Shown: positions 63,910 to 64,000 of the stretch, piece after piece
Numbering within the stretch: position 1 is the stretch's first letter
Layout: each line of letters opens with the position of its first letter
DNA from: an uncultured Desulfobacter sp.
Lineage (GTDB): Bacteria > Desulfobacterota > Desulfobacteria > Desulfobacterales > Desulfobacteraceae
Length of the DNA stretch: 64,000 nt
NCBI RefSeq assembly: GCF_963664415.1
Contig: NZ_OY761441.1
Coordinates: 145,357 to 209,356 of the forward strand
Direction of reading: 5' to 3'
Made by a program: the position numbers and the translations under genes
The notes under the pieces: model-generated
Told to the model about the DNA's origin: nothing
The model's input: the letters and a program-made list of their open reading frames with translations, nothing else
Database searches by the model: none

Positions 63910-64000
63910 TTACAGTTTGCCCAGGACGAGCAACACCAGAACAATGATCAACACCAGTCCAATGCCGCTGCTGGGACCATACCCCCAGGATCTGCTGTGG
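63910..64000 (-). CDS. DUF3309-like small hydrophobic peptide, partial
   Basis: The minus-strand frame that stops at 63910-63912 reads SWGYGPSSGIGLVLIIVLVL, then LVLGKL. One hydrophobic helix preceded by GYGPS is the pattern of DUF3309 (stress-associated small membrane peptides). The N-terminus lies beyond the window. The next gene on the strand is the BON-domain protein. Confidence 0.6.
   Translation of the reverse strand, partial: HSRSWGYGPSSGIGLVLIIVLVLLVLGKL

Overview
The window looks like the chromosome of a sulfate-reducing deltaproteobacterium of the Desulfobacteraceae type. That placement is an inference: it rests on the gene mix (QueH-type queuosine enzyme, DUF711/ACT pair, an EF-G with the 'spd/mitochondrial' G1 motif, a DMSO-reductase-like molybdoenzyme operon, two Na+/H+ antiporter families, many two-component genes) and on moderate GC. 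No rRNA or taxonomic marker is present. Most of the sequence is ordinary housekeeping gene strings, separated by short accessory stretches full of gene wreckage, repeats and insertion sequences.

Layout. 1-2643: end of an adenosine/adenine deaminase, a collapsed sigma-54 activator gene, then maf-yggS-queH (minus strand). 3283-9163: tripartite RND efflux operon (minus) divergent from an RstA/RstB-like two-component pair (9558-11592), with two helically phased direct-repeat arrays between them. 11593-12109: inverted copies of a dispersed repeat and a D-serine dehydratase remnant, then a chemoreceptor. 13605-18339: torD-like chaperone, molybdoenzyme A, B and C subunits and an exported protein (minus). 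18460-23760: accessory locus holding a UG/Abi-type reverse-transcriptase-like gene coupled to a separate nitrilase gene, bordered by LuxR and CHASE4 remnants. 23761-26969: rsmE, tRNA-Phe, an MFS transporter, a thioesterase and a PPC-domain protein. 27424-29104: an intact IS66-family element with an 8-bp target duplication. 29587-34717: NhaB, a second antiporter and an ornithine/lysine-type decarboxylase. 35585-38404: fusA and a RecA-like ATPase gene. 38743-44828: rsmG, then ileS-lspA-lgt-holA. 45433-46884: pyruvate kinase between two stretches of decayed genes. 47578-51101: pqiABC. 51148-60625 (minus): radical SAM, MFS, DUF711, ACT, rpe, rsmB-fmt-def-ribF. 60745-62691: tRNA-Leu, a truncated tyrosine recombinase and a DDE insertion sequence, i.e. 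the edge of a decayed integrative element. 62817-64000: a small ORF, a three-BON protein and a DUF3309-like peptide.

The most interesting locus is 18685-22864. A 1099-residue RT-like protein lies 1 bp upstream of a complete nitrilase-fold enzyme gene. The known class-1 defence RT (DRT1/UG1) carries both activities in one polypeptide. Here they are split, and the RT positions that should hold the catalytic aspartates read Ser in motif A and Gly-Ser-Glu in motif C, while the nitrilase triad is intact. A second notable signal is a roughly 95-bp dispersed repeat (four fairly full copies and one partial), one copy of which supplies the last codons and stop of pqiC.
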